Shown here: positions 46,012 to 55,653 of the stretch, piece by piece
Numbering within the stretch: position 1 is the stretch's first letter
How the letters are laid out: every line of letters begins with the position of its first letter
Origin: Romboutsia timonensis
GTDB taxonomy: Bacteria > Bacillota > Clostridia > Peptostreptococcales > Peptostreptococcaceae
Direction: 5' to 3'
NCBI RefSeq assembly: GCF_900106845.1
Contig: NZ_LT629850.1
Coordinates: 95,433 to 159,432 of the forward strand
DNA: 64,000 bases
The notes under the pieces: model-generated
Told to the model about the DNA's origin: nothing
The model's database searches: none
Seen by the model: the letters and a program-made list of their open reading frames with translations, nothing else
Made by a program: the position numbers and the translations under genes

Positions 46012-46388
46012 TAAAACACCATCCTTATAGCTGCGATTATCATTATTGTACCAAATGTAACTCTAAGAAATTTTCCAGTTACCTTTGATAAAAGCTTAGC
46101 ACCTAAAATGCCTCCAATAATACTACCGATAGCAACTTTTAAAGTTAATGAAATATCATATGTACCTTTTGAAATGTAAATTACTGAGCTAGCACTAGTT
46201 AAAAATACTATTATAGCGAGAGCTGTGGCATGAGATTTATGTTCTTCTATTTTGACTATATTATTTAGTATAGGTACAAGTAAAGTACCTCCACCAGATC
46301 CGAATATTCCATTAACGAAACCTGTAAAAAGACCTATTATAGAGTTTTTAATATTAAAGTTAAAATATTTATTTTTCAATTTAATCAC
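46011..46388 (-). CDS. Half-size TauE/SafE permease, first subunit
   Basis: 125 residues, again one TauE/SafE repeat: FTGFVNGIFGSGGGTLLVPILNNI, with about four hydrophobic segments. It is the upstream partner of the half at 45634-46011, and the pair probably forms a heteromeric transporter. The ribosome site is GAAGGTGA. The substrate is unknown; sulfur anions are the family guess. The 330 bases upstream contain the terminator of the neighbouring gene and otherwise AT-rich sequence with no gene. Confidence 0.85.
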   Translation of the reverse strand: MIKLKNKYFNFNIKNSIIGLFTGFVNGIFGSGGGTLLVPILNNIVKIEEHKSHATALAIIVFLTSASSVIYISKGTYDISLTLKVAIGSIIGGILGAKLLSKVTGKFLRVTFGTIMIIAAIRMVF

Positions 46389-46649
46389 CTTCTTCTAATA
46401 GTGTTTGCATAAATATGAAAATATATTTATATAATTAATCATAAAATTTGTACAGGAATCAATTAATAAGCAATATAATTTAAATGTGAAAAATATGCTG
46501 ATTATATAGTATTAGAGAGACTATATATGAGTGAATCAGTTGATTTGATATTATGTAGTGAATAAGTTATAAAACAAATTATAGATATAACTAAAAATAC
46601 AAGTGTAAAAAATTTTCTATTGGTGAAGGTGAGTTATAAATTTTGAATA

Positions 46650-46684
46650 AAAAAGTTAACTCCGTATAGAAGTTAACCTTTTTA
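46650..46684 (-). terminator. Terminator after the 118-residue gene
   Basis: AGTTAACT / AGTTAAC(C) inverted repeat around CCGTATAG with a T run on the minus strand. Confidence 0.75.
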
Positions 46685-46719
46685 TTTTTATATAGTTATT
46701 ATACTTGGACCAATATAAT

Positions 46720-47076
46720 TTACTTCTTACATTTTGTTAAGCATCGATACATAACTATATGTAAATCTTTATCAATTTTATTTACTGTAGCTTTATCGAC
46801 CATGGAACCTACTAAGAATAATTCATCTTCATGGGAATCATCACCCATTAATTCCCAATAGAATTCTTCAACTTCACATTGTCTTTGAATATTTAAAACA
46901 TCATTAAGAGATGAAATTTCATCATCTGGATAAGCTGAATTATAATCTATTATAGTTATAGTTGATAATTCTGAATCTCTTTTTATACGAACATTTATAT
47001 CATTTGATCCGCTTCTCATTAATAAAGATGTCACTTCATCAACTAATCTTGTTATCTTTTTTACTTCGTTTTGCAA
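46720..47076 (-). CDS. Unknown protein coupled to a DUF1576 membrane protein
   Basis: 118 residues, no family recognised. An N-terminal helix (VKKITRLVDEVTSLLMRSGSNDINVRIKRD) is followed by an acidic middle and a C-terminal HIVMYRCLTKCKK. It is soluble, with cysteines near the end. It follows the DUF1576 gene after 5 bases, so the two are surely cotranscribed and may act together. The site AAGGAGGT ends the preceding gene. Confidence 0.7.
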   Translation of the reverse strand: MQNEVKKITRLVDEVTSLLMRSGSNDINVRIKRDSELSTITIIDYNSAYPDDEISSLNDVLNIQRQCEVEEFYWELMGDDSHEDELFLVGSMVDKATVNKIDKDLHIVMYRCLTKCKK

Positions 47077-47081
47077 TTAAG

Positions 47082-48359
47082 CTACCTCCTTTTTACAAAT
47101 GCGTCGAGTATAGGTAATAAGAAACCTGCAACTAGTCCACCTGCAAATCCATTATTATATAAATTTACCCCACCGTGTATTATACCAACATTTGTTGCTA
47201 AAAGGAAATGTAATATTCCAGCGATAAATCCTATTTTATAACCATATACCCCAGCTATAGGAGCTAAAGTTGTTGAAAATAATACAGTTATAATAACTCC
47301 TGTTGATGATATATCACGTCCTAAAAATAATGCTGTTACTATTACACCTAATACAACAGGCAAACAGTTCTTTATATGCTTTCCGAAGGCGCTAAATCCG
47401 ACAACTGTAAATATACCTGCTATTACAGGGCCATTTACTACACCACCTATTAAAAGTACAAATGATAGTGAAAGTAAACCCATAAGACCCATATTAAAGA
47501 AAGTTACTCCATATCCCATTAAAAAAGTGTAATCTGTAACTACTCTTCCACTATAGTTGAAGATATGTTTATATTCATTTAAAGTATTTTTATTTACTGA
47601 AATACCTATGCAAATCAAGTAAATAAACATTGCTACCAATGTTAATATTAAAAATAGATTATTTTCTAAATATAAAATATTTACAGATTCTATTTTAATA
47701 TCAAGGCTTTTAAGAGCACTTGTTAGTATAGTACCTAATATACCTGCTGTGAATCCAAGGTTATAAATATTATAACCATCATAAAACTTTACCATATGAG
47801 ATGCTAGGGGTGTAATTATAAATCCTATAAATATACCAACACCAATACCTAATAAAATAGCTATTTTACTTGGTAACATATTGGAAAAACTAATTTCACT
47901 AATTACAGGTGCAAGAGCTGTAGCAAACATAATTGATACTATTATATCTTTAAAATCTATTTTTTTATGATAACTATATAAATAACCTCCCATATATATT
48001 GGGATAATGTTAAATATATTTTTTCCAAAAAATGAAAATCCCATAACTGTCATAAAAGCAGCTAAGATAAGTCCATTGATTCTTAATTTATATTTTTTTA
48101 ATAAATATAGATTATAAAAACTAATTAAGGCAACATTAACAAAAGTAGGACCGATTCCACCAACAGATAGGAAATCTGTAATTAATATGGATGGTGAAAT
48201 CAAAATATTTTTTAATCCAGATGATAATGTTAGGTTTGTTTCACCATCAAAATATGAAAATAGTATTCCTAAAATCATAAATGTTAGTGGAAATATAAAT
48301 AATATTTTGAGTTTTTGTTCTTTATGCAATTCTTTTTCTTGGTACTTGTGTATATACAT
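47082..48359 (-). CDS. DUF1576 integral membrane protein
   Basis: 425 residues with ten or more hydrophobic segments, of the DUF1576 family with unknown function. The two halves look related: TVMGFSFFGKNIFNIIPIYMGG near residue 103 and TVVGFSAFGKHIKNCLPVVLGV near residue 318 have the same spacing. This internal repeat is typical of channels and transporters with duplicated folds. The ribosome site is AGGAGGAT. With the soluble 118-residue partner it forms a two-gene operon. Confidence 0.82.
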   Translation of the reverse strand: MYIHKYQEKELHKEQKLKILFIFPLTFMILGILFSYFDGETNLTLSSGLKNILISPSILITDFLSVGGIGPTFVNVALISFYNLYLLKKYKLRINGLILAAFMTVMGFSFFGKNIFNIIPIYMGGYLYSYHKKIDFKDIIVSIMFATALAPVISEISFSNMLPSKIAILLGIGVGIFIGFIITPLASHMVKFYDGYNIYNLGFTAGILGTILTSALKSLDIKIESVNILYLENNLFLILTLVAMFIYLICIGISVNKNTLNEYKHIFNYSGRVVTDYTFLMGYGVTFFNMGLMGLLSLSFVLLIGGVVNGPVIAGIFTVVGFSAFGKHIKNCLPVVLGVIVTALFLGRDISSTGVIITVLFSTTLAPIAGVYGYKIGFIAGILHFLLATNVGIIHGGVNLYNNGFAGGLVAGFLLPILDAFVKRR

Positions 48360-48566
48360 TCATATCCTCCTCTTTAATTTTAAAGCTATTTAAATTTATT
48401 TGGGTGAATGTAGTAGATTTACATAGATTATATCATTTATAATATATAAATGTAAAAGATTATATAAATAAAACACATTAAAGACACTAATTATATAATA
48501 AAATTAAAAAATAGATTATGATATAATATAATTATTGATATTTTTTAATCAAGAGAGGAGAAGGAC

Positions 48567-49322
48567 ATGAGTGAAATAAATTTTAAAATAGACCAAATAG
48601 TTGAGTGGCTAAGAGGAAAAGTTAAAGAAGCAAATTGTAATGGTCTTGTAGTTGGAGTATCAGGTGGGATAGATTCAGCAGTAGTTGCGTATTTAATAAA
48701 AAAAGCATTCCCAAAAAATTCTATGGGAGTTATTATGAGTATAAAAAGTAATCCAAAGGATAGAGAAGATGCACTTAAAGTTATAAATGGATGTAACATA
48801 GATTATATTGATTTAGATCTTACTTCTGAGCAAAGTATGATACTTGAACAAGTAACATCTAAATTAAAGAATAAAAATTTATATAAAGAAGATAATTTAA
48901 AGATGACAGATGCAAATTTAAGAGCAAGAGTTAGAATGAGTACTGTTTATACAGTAGCTAATAATTTAGGGTATTTAGTAGTAGGAACAGATAATGCAGC
49001 TGAAATACATACAGGATATTTTACTAAACATGGTGATGGTGGAGTTGATTTAATACCTTTGGCAAACCTTACAAAACGAGAGGTGTATGAATGGGCTAAA
49101 GAACTTGGAGTTCATGATGATGTAATAAATAAAGCACCATCTGCTGGACTTTGGGAAGGTCAAACTGATGAAATAGAAATGGGAACAACTTATGATATGA
49201 TAGACGCGGTACTTGAAGGAAGACTAGATGAGGTTCCACAAAAAGATCAAGATATAATAGCAAGATTGCATAGAATAAGTGAGCACAAAAGACATACAGC
49301 AGCGGCACCACCTAAGTTCTAA
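48567..49322 (+). CDS. nadE: NH3-dependent NAD+ synthetase
   Basis: Amidates deamido-NAD with ATP and ammonia, the last step of NAD synthesis. The 251-residue N-type ATP pyrophosphatase has the P-loop VVGVSGGIDSAVVAYL and the substrate motif GTDNAAEIHTGYFTKHGDGG. The glutamine-amidotransferase domain is absent, so it uses free ammonia. The ribosome site is AGAGAGGAG. Monocistronic. Confidence 0.95.
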   Translation: MSEINFKIDQIVEWLRGKVKEANCNGLVVGVSGGIDSAVVAYLIKKAFPKNSMGVIMSIKSNPKDREDALKVINGCNIDYIDLDLTSEQSMILEQVTSKLKNKNLYKEDNLKMTDANLRARVRMSTVYTVANNLGYLVVGTDNAAEIHTGYFTKHGDGGVDLIPLANLTKREVYEWAKELGVHDDVINKAPSAGLWEGQTDEIEMGTTYDMIDAVLEGRLDEVPQKDQDIIARLHRISEHKRHTAAAPPKF

Positions 49323-49460
49323 TTTACTAAAATAAATATTTATGCTAAAATTTACAATGGAAAGATAAAATATCTAAAGATTAATTAATAATATGGGTAA
49401 ATATGTAAATAATAACCCTAAGATATATGAATTAATTATACGTATTAAGGAGTGGAATTT

Positions 49461-50183
49461 ATGGGACGTATAGGAAACATAATAAACAAAAAAGGTAAAC
49501 AAGATGCTAAAAGAGCTAAAATATTCACTAAGCATGCTAGAGCTATAGCAGTTGCAGCTAAAGAAGGTGGAGGAAATCCGGATTACAATGCAGCATTAAA
49601 AACAGCTATAGAAAAAGCTAAAGCTGATAACATGCCAAATGATAATATAGACAGAGCAATAGCAAAAGGTGCTGGAGCTGGAGCTAACGAAAACTATGAA
49701 ACAATAGTTTATGAAGGATACGGACCAGGTGGAGTTGCTGTTATAGTTGAAACTTTAACTGATAATAAAAATAGAACTGCTGGTAATGTAAGATACTACT
49801 TCGATAAAAATGGTGGTAACTTAGGAACTAGTGGATGTGTATCATTCATGTTCGATAACAAAGGACAAATATTAATAGAAGCTAGCGACGATGTATCAGA
49901 AGATGAATTAATGGAAGCAGCGTTAGAAGCAGGAGCAGAAGATTTCATAACAGAAGAAGATGGATATGAAGTAGTTACTGCACCAGAAGATTTTGCAGCA
50001 GTTAGAGATGAATTACAAGCTAAGGGATATGAATTCATATCTGCAGATGTTAAGTTAATACCTCAAACTACTACAGAATTAACTGACGAAACTCAATTAA
50101 AAATGATGAATAAGTTAGTTGACATGTTAGAAGACGATGACGATGTTCAAAATGTTTATCATAACTGGGAAATAGCTGAATAA
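49461..50183 (+). CDS. yebC: YebC/PmpR family protein
   Basis: A 240-residue YebC family protein, described as a transcription regulator and more recently as a translation factor for proline-rich stretches. Family signatures: [29 protein letters not shown] at the start and [40 protein letters not shown] 49461 is chosen with AAGGAG upstream; an in-frame GTG at 49452 lies within that site. Confidence 0.95.
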   Translation: MGRIGNIINKKGKQDAKRAKIFTKHARAIAVAAKEGGGNPDYNAALKTAIEKAKADNMPNDNIDRAIAKGAGAGANENYETIVYEGYGPGGVAVIVETLTDNKNRTAGNVRYYFDKNGGNLGTSGCVSFMFDNKGQILIEASDDVSEDELMEAALEAGAEDFITEEDGYEVVTAPEDFAAVRDELQAKGYEFISADVKLIPQTTTELTDETQLKMMNKLVDMLEDDDDVQNVYHNWEIAE

Positions 50184-50292
50184 TAAATATTATTAAGATA
50201 CATTTTTATATATAAAAATGTATCTTTTTTATGTATAAAAATATAATATTTTTAATACTAGAGTTTAGTAAATTTTAAAAGGGAGAAAGATT

Positions 50293-51518
50293 ATGAATAA
50301 GGCATTAAAAAGCATAGTAATGATGTTTATTATATGTGTTTTAGGATACACTAAAATAGGCTGTAAAGCAGACAATATAAAAAATGAGAATCCACAAGCG
50401 ATAAAAGATTATAGTAACCAAGTTCAGAGTGAAGACAAGAGTAATCAAAATAGTAATGAAAGTAAAGATGATAACGGTAATTTAACATCTCAAGTGGAAA
50501 AGTTATCATCAAATGCAGAAATTCACTTTATAGATACAGGAAACTCAGATGCTATATTAATAATAAAAGATAATAAAGCAGCACTTATAGATGGTGGCGA
50601 TAATGACGATGAAGCCTTAGTTTCATCATACATAAAAAACAAGGTATATCTGAGTTAGAATATGTATTTGCAACACACCCACATGCAGATCATATAGGTG
50701 GATTAGATAGAGTTGCAAAAGAAATAAAAATAAATAACTTATATGTAAGTAATGGAGAAGCAGACACTAAAAGTTATAGGGATTTTATAAATGAGGCTGC
50801 AAACAAAGGATTATACCCAAGTGTTCCATTATTAGGGAGTAAATTTGATTTAGCAGGCTCTACATTTGAAGTGTTATCAGTAGCTAATACTAATGATCCA
50901 AATAATAACTCTATAGTACTTTTATATACTAATGGAAATGATAAGATATTATTAATGGGAGATGCAGAAAAAGAAATAGAACAAAAACTAAATATAAGAG
51001 ATGTAGATTTATTAAAAGTTGGACATCATGGTTCCCATAGTAGCTCATCAAAGCCATTTATAGATAAAATTAATCCTGAATATGCAGTTATATTAGTTGG
51101 TGAAGATAATAAATATGGTCATCCTCATAAAGAAACTATGGATATACTTAAAGAAAAAGGTATAGAGGTACATAGAAGTGATGAGTGTGGAGATATAGTA
51201 TTTACATCAACTGGAAATGGATTAGAAGTAGATTGTAAAAAAGGAAGTTATAACACAGGTGCTAACTCTAAATATAATAAAACTGAGAACACTGTAAAAA
51301 TAGAAAGTAATACTTCATCTATTAAAAATGAAAATATAAACAGTTATAATAACAATTCAAATGAAAGTGAAAATATAGAAAATAACAAGTCTGATGTTGT
51401 ATACTGGACTAAATCAGGAAAAAAATATCATAGTGATCCAAACTGTTCAGGAATGAAGTCACCTATATCAGGAACAATAAAAGAAAGTCAAAGAACACCA
51501 TGTAGTAAATGTTATTAA
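50293..51518 (+). pseudogene. ComEC/Rec2-like MBL-fold hydrolase, frameshifted
   Basis: A secreted metallo-beta-lactamase-fold protein split by a one-base deletion. The first frame (50293-50658) encodes a signal peptide, a polar linker and the first MBL strands (EIHFIDTGNSDAILIIKDNKAALIDGG). It then shifts at a six-A run (50634-50639). The rest lies one frame back and contains the zinc motif THPHADHIGG (HxHxDH at 50676-50693), GHHGSHSSS, and a C-terminal YHSDPNCSG...TPCSKC domain. With seven A the frame would read through as IKKQGISELEY. Either a real mutation, phase variation, or a sequencing error. Confidence 0.88.
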
Positions 51519-51527
51519 TAATAAATA

Positions 51528-51566
51528 AAAAGTATCTCTAAGAAATTTCTTAGAGATACTTTTTTA
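51528..51566. terminator. Terminator after the MBL-fold gene
   Basis: A perfect 19-bp stem beginning AAAAAGTATCTCTAAG, with the T run on the plus strand. Confidence 0.92.
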
Positions 51567-51615
51567 ATAGAAAAATTATTTTTATCAGTGGATTAAAATT
51601 AATAATATTTAAAAT

Positions 51616-51646
51616 TTGCTTGAAGATTTATTGTGTATTCAAGCAA
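51616..51646 (-). terminator. Terminator of the DUF1540 gene
   Basis: TTGCTTGAA / TTCAAGCAA stem, then TTTTAAATATT on the minus strand. Confidence 0.75.
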
Positions 51647-51654
51647 GTTATGTA

Positions 51655-51975
51655 CTATTTACATTTAAAGCTAGAACAATAAGTTTCTGATGCTGCGTTA
51701 GTTCTTGGAGCAGATGTAGTTACACCTATATTACTAAGAACACATACTGTTCCAGCATTATTAACACAAGTTTTTACATTACATCCAATGAATGTATTAT
51801 TGCTAGAATTATCAGCACTATTAGTAAAACTTCCATTTGATTCCTCTACAAAAGTATTACAACAAGTATGAGTGCTTGTACGAGATTTCTTACCGTTTAT
51901 AGAAATTTTACTAGCATAGCACATACCACCATCGTTATGACCGCAGTTATTTACGTTACAGTTTATACTAGACAT
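51655..51975 (-). CDS. Tandem DUF1540 protein
   Basis: 106 residues with two DUF1540 domains: CNVNNCGHNDGGMCYASKI...CCNTF (residues 6-42) and CNVKTCVNNAGTVCVLSNI...CSSF (about 64-103), joined by a Ser/Asn-rich linker. Each has about five cysteines and probably binds a metal. Its function is unknown. The ribosome site is GGAGGT. Confidence 0.88.
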   Translation of the reverse strand: MSSINCNVNNCGHNDGGMCYASKISINGKKSRTSTHTCCNTFVEESNGSFTNSADNSSNNTFIGCNVKTCVNNAGTVCVLSNIGVTTSAPRTNAASETYCSSFKCK

Positions 51976-52111
51976 ATAAATTACCTCCCAATAAATATTT
52001 TAATCTATAAGGAGTATGGACATATTTAAATAAAAATATAGCAAATAAATAAAAAAATATATTTATATAAAAACAGAGGAAAGTATAATACTGTTCCTCT
52101 TTATAAAAAGT

Positions 52112-52432
52112 TTAATTTGAAGAAGAGAAAAGAGAATTAAACACATCTTCACTCATGAGTACTTTTGCTATTAATGTAGATGCTGATGGATAAGTTTTTA
52201 CTAGTGGACATATTTCAAAAAGTTCACTTTCATAATCTGAAATTGATGTTCGTGCTCCTGATTTGATTTGATTTTCAAAATTAAGTGTTAAGTCCCTTAT
52301 TTTAAGGAAATCATCTAAAGTAAGTTTATAAAATACAGATGCTTTATGCTGAGGTTGTTTTAAAAGAATTAAGTTTTGTTTAAACTCAATAAAATCTAAT
52401 CTATCATAAATTACTCGAATATATGAACTCAA
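52112..52432 (-). CDS. Unknown 106-residue protein
   Basis: No family recognised. A soluble, helical protein (FIEFKQNLILLKQPQHKASVFYKLTLDDFLKIRDLTLNFENQI) with no cysteines in the N-terminal part and a Ser-rich end. TTG start with GGGGGTGAT 6 bases upstream, which is why I accept it. An imperfect AGAGGAA / TTTCCTCT terminator follows at 52071-52105. Monocistronic. Confidence 0.6.
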   Translation of the reverse strand: MSSYIRVIYDRLDFIEFKQNLILLKQPQHKASVFYKLTLDDFLKIRDLTLNFENQIKSGARTSISDYESELFEICPLVKTYPSASTLIAKVLMSEDVFNSLFSSSN

Positions 52433-52585
52433 ATTATCACCCCCACTAAATTATATTAAAAATATACCTAATAATATGTACAGATTATTAATAATGGAAC
52501 GATAAAATAAAAATAGTAATATTTGGATAAAATGTATAAAAAAATAAGGTATGGCAACAATATTTGATATAAGGAGGTTATATAT

Positions 52586-53188
52586 ATGTTCGAGAGAAAA
52601 GAGCCCTTCCAATGGAAGATACCTATATTAATACTAACAGGGATATTAGTACTAAGTGGAGGTATTTATATAGGAGTAAAAACTAGAAAAGTAGAAGAGA
52701 AACCAGCATTTAATAATGAAACTATAAATGAAGAAAATGAAGAAACTAAAGATTCATTTGGATTAAGTGAAAATTGTGAAATTTGGTTATATAAACGTAG
52801 TGAAGAAGGAAGTTTAATAGACTCAGAGCCTAATATGATAGGATTTGCTCCAAAAGAATTACTTGATAAAACTAAAGAAGAAATACGAACATATTTATCT
52901 GAGCAATATCCAGATAAAGAGATTGATAGTATAACACAACATCAAATAGTATTATCGGAAAAAGCTCCTTTAAAGGACACATCAAGAAGTAATAAATATT
53001 CTTTAGAAGTAGAAAATGGATTTATAGGACTTTATAAATATGATATAAATGGAAATAGAGAGTTAATAGAAAATACAGAGATTAAATTAGATTCCTTACC
53101 ACAGTCAGTTCAAGAAGAAATTCAAAAAGGAGTAGTAGTTGATACTCAAGATGATGCATATTCAAGACTTGAGAGCTTTGGAAGTTAA
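52586..53188 (+). CDS. BofC C-terminal domain protein
   Basis: 200 residues: a cytoplasmic start, one membrane segment (residues 13-30), an acidic linker and a C-terminal BofC-type domain ending GFIGLYKYDINGNRELIENTEIKLDSLPQSVQEEIQKG. In Bacillus, BofC restrains the SpoIVB signalling protease in the forespore. SpoIVB is encoded at 35.8 kb in this window, so a functional pair is possible. The N-terminal BofC domain is not recognisable, so a general role cannot be excluded. Site AAGGAGG. Confidence 0.82.
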   Translation: MFERKEPFQWKIPILILTGILVLSGGIYIGVKTRKVEEKPAFNNETINEENEETKDSFGLSENCEIWLYKRSEEGSLIDSEPNMIGFAPKELLDKTKEEIRTYLSEQYPDKEIDSITQHQIVLSEKAPLKDTSRSNKYSLEVENGFIGLYKYDINGNRELIENTEIKLDSLPQSVQEEIQKGVVVDTQDDAYSRLESFGS

Positions 53189-53189
53189 T

Positions 53190-53222
53190 AAAAACAACCT
53201 AATATATAAGGTTGTTTTTTTG
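53190..53222 (+). terminator. Terminator of the BofC-like gene
   Basis: AAAAACAACCT / AGGTTGTTTTT stem and T run, directly after the stop. Confidence 0.9.
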
Positions 53223-53338
53223 TGTATACAAAAACTTATGATATAATGTATTAGAACATAAGTTTTGCATATTTTGTAAAGTATATATATCATTATGGAT
53301 ATAGATAAAATGAAATTTTTTAGGAGGAAGCGGACAGT

Positions 53339-53848
53339 TTGATAATACTAGGCATAGATCCAGGGATAGCAATAGTTGGATATGGAATAATAGAATATAA
53401 AAATAGTAAATTTAGAGTAATAGATTATGGCGCAGTAACTACTCCTGCAGGTATGGATATATTAAAAAGATTAGAACTTGTTTACAAGGGAATAGATATG
53501 CTTATAAAAAATTACAATATAGACGAAGTCGGTATAGAAGAACTATTCTTTAATAAAAATGTAAAAACAGCAATCACAGTAGCTCAAGCAAGAGGTGTTA
53601 CTATGCTTGCTTGTGCTCATAATAATAAACCTGTTTATGAATATACACCACTACAAGTAAAACAAGGTGTAGTTGGATATGGAAGAGCACAAAAAGCTCA
53701 AGTACAACAAATGGTTACATCATTTTTAAATCTAAAAAAAGTACCAAAACCAGATGATGTGGCAGATGCTTTGGCGGTTGCAATTTGTCACGCACATGCT
53801 AATAAGTTAGAAAAAACTCTAAAGAATATAGGGGGAAGTTATGTATAG
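53339..53848 (+). CDS. ruvC: Holliday junction endonuclease RuvC
   Basis: Resolves Holliday junctions during recombination. 169 residues, with the catalytic acidic residues in ILGIDPGIA, GIEELFFNKN and DVADALAVAICHAH. TTG start after TAGGAGGAAG. The end overlaps the start of ruvA by 8 bases, so the two are translationally coupled in the ruvC-ruvA-ruvB operon. Confidence 0.95.
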   Translation: MIILGIDPGIAIVGYGIIEYKNSKFRVIDYGAVTTPAGMDILKRLELVYKGIDMLIKNYNIDEVGIEELFFNKNVKTAITVAQARGVTMLACAHNNKPVYEYTPLQVKQGVVGYGRAQKAQVQQMVTSFLNLKKVPKPDDVADALAVAICHAHANKLEKTLKNIGGSYV

Positions 53849-54443
53849 TTATATAAAAGGAACAGTAGAAGAAATTAACTTAGATTATATAGTAATAGAT
53901 AATAACAATATAGGATATAAAATAAATGTATCTAGTAATACTATAAAAGATTTACATTTAGGAAATATGGCAAAAATTTATACTAAATTAATAGTAAGAG
54001 AAGATGATATGAGCCTTTGTGGATTTGCAACTAAAGAAGAGATGAAGATGTTTGAACTTTTAACTTCAGTATCAAAAATAGGGCCTAAAGTAGGTTTATC
54101 CATATTATCATTTGCATCACCAGGGCAACTTGGGGCATATATATTAAGTGAAGATGTAGCTAAACTTTCTAAAGCTCCAGGTGTAGGTAAAAAGACAGCA
54201 GAGAGAATAGTACTTGAATTAAAAGATAAAGTAGATAAAAATAATGTTGAGTTTGAACCGACATTACTTTCAAGTGAACCAATAGCTGTATCTAAAGATG
54301 AAGCAGTAGATGCATTAGTGGCACTTGGATATTCATCAGCAGAAGCTAAGGAAGCCGTTGACAAGTGTAAAAAGGATGGGCTAAATACAGAAGATATAAT
54401 AAAGAAATCTTTAACTTATATAATGAGTAAATCCTTAAGATAG
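53841..54443 (+). CDS. ruvA: Holliday junction branch migration protein RuvA
   Basis: Binds the four-way junction as a tetramer and loads RuvB. 200 residues with the N-terminal OB fold (MYSYIKGTVEEINLDYIVID), two helix-hairpin-helix motifs (LLTSVSKIGPKVGLSIL and LSKAPGVGKKTAERIVLEL) and the C-terminal RuvB-binding domain (AVDALVALGYSSAEAKEAV). The ATG lies inside ruvC, after AGGGGGAAG. Confidence 0.96.
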   Translation: MYSYIKGTVEEINLDYIVIDNNNIGYKINVSSNTIKDLHLGNMAKIYTKLIVREDDMSLCGFATKEEMKMFELLTSVSKIGPKVGLSILSFASPGQLGAYILSEDVAKLSKAPGVGKKTAERIVLELKDKVDKNNVEFEPTLLSSEPIAVSKDEAVDALVALGYSSAEAKEAVDKCKKDGLNTEDIIKKSLTYIMSKSLR

Positions 54444-54460
54444 AAAGGAGATGAGTGTTA

Positions 54461-55477
54461 ATGTTTGATTTTCAAGATGAAGATAGAATAATAACATCAA
54501 CAATGAAAAATGAAGATATAGATGTTGAAAATAGTTTAAGACCAAAATCTTTAGACGATTATTTAGGTCAAGAAAAAGCAAAAGAGCAACTTAAGATATT
54601 TATAGAAGCTGCAAAAAGTAGAAATGAACAACTTGATCATGTTCTTTTATATGGACCACCAGGTCTTGGTAAAACAACTTTAGCAAGTATAATAGCTAAT
54701 GAGATGGGTGTAAATTTAAGAATAACATCAGGGCCAGCTATAGAGCGTGCTGGAGACTTAGCAGCAATACTTACAAATTTAAATGAAAATGATGTGTTAT
54801 TTATAGATGAAATACATCGTATAAATAGAAGTGTAGAAGAAGTTTTATATTCTGCTATGGAAGATTTTTGTTTAGATATAATAATAGGAAAAGGGCCATC
54901 GGCAAGAAGTATAAGACTTGACTTACCTAAGTTTACATTAATAGGTGCAACAACTAGAGCTGGTATGCTTACAAATCCACTTAGAGATAGATTTGGAGTT
55001 ATATGTAAACTAGATTATTATACAGTTGATGAATTAGCAAAAATAGTAGTAAGATCATCAGAAATTTTAGGAGCAGAAATACAAATAGGTGGAGCAACTG
55101 AAATAGCAAGACGTTCAAGGGGTACACCAAGAATAGCAAATAGACTTTTAAAAAGAGTAAGAGATTACGCTCAAGTTAGAGCAGATGGTAATATAACTGA
55201 TGATGTTGCAAACAAAGCATTAGAGTTATTAGGTGTAGATAGTCTAGGACTTGACTATGTAGATGAGAAGCTTCTAATGACTATAATCCAAAAGTTTAGA
55301 GGAGGTCCTGTTGGACTTGATACATTAGCGGCATCTATAGGAGAAGATAGAAATACTATAGAAGATGTTTATGAACCATACTTACTTCAGTTAGGATTTA
55401 TAAATAGAGGTCCAAGAGGAAGAATAGCTATGCCACTAGCATATGAGCATCTTAAAATGCCTTATCCTACTAAATAA
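54461..55477 (+). CDS. ruvB: Holliday junction branch migration ATPase RuvB
   Basis: An AAA+ hexameric motor that drives branch migration with RuvA. 338 residues: [14 protein letters not shown] (Walker A), [18 protein letters not shown] (Walker B), [18 protein letters not shown] (sensor 1) and the C-terminal winged helix. ATG 54461 is chosen; the in-frame GTG at 54455 is only 4 bases from the AGGAG site. It closes the ruvCAB operon. Confidence 0.96.
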   Translation: MFDFQDEDRIITSTMKNEDIDVENSLRPKSLDDYLGQEKAKEQLKIFIEAAKSRNEQLDHVLLYGPPGLGKTTLASIIANEMGVNLRITSGPAIERAGDLAAILTNLNENDVLFIDEIHRINRSVEEVLYSAMEDFCLDIIIGKGPSARSIRLDLPKFTLIGATTRAGMLTNPLRDRFGVICKLDYYTVDELAKIVVRSSEILGAEIQIGGATEIARRSRGTPRIANRLLKRVRDYAQVRADGNITDDVANKALELLGVDSLGLDYVDEKLLMTIIQKFRGGPVGLDTLAASIGEDRNTIEDVYEPYLLQLGFINRGPRGRIAMPLAYEHLKMPYPTK

Positions 55478-55653
55478 AGAATAGACATAGAAAATGATAC
55501 GATAATTTTTAGGTTACCTTAATGTGTGTATAATAACATAAATAGATATAATTTCTAAAAATACACATAACATATATTTAATAGGTGTATAGAAAAAATA
55601 TACTTTTTTTGTTATTATGGTAACTGTATAAAATTTTGGAAAGGAAGTTTAAA

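Noticed and set aside
46502-46570. Short ATG frames in the gap upstream of the TauE/SafE pair
   Set aside because: At most 12 codons, no ribosome sites.
55500-55635. Possible riboswitch before queA
   Set aside because: No preQ1 or SAM riboswitch consensus visible; only short inverted GGTTACC/GGTAAC pieces.
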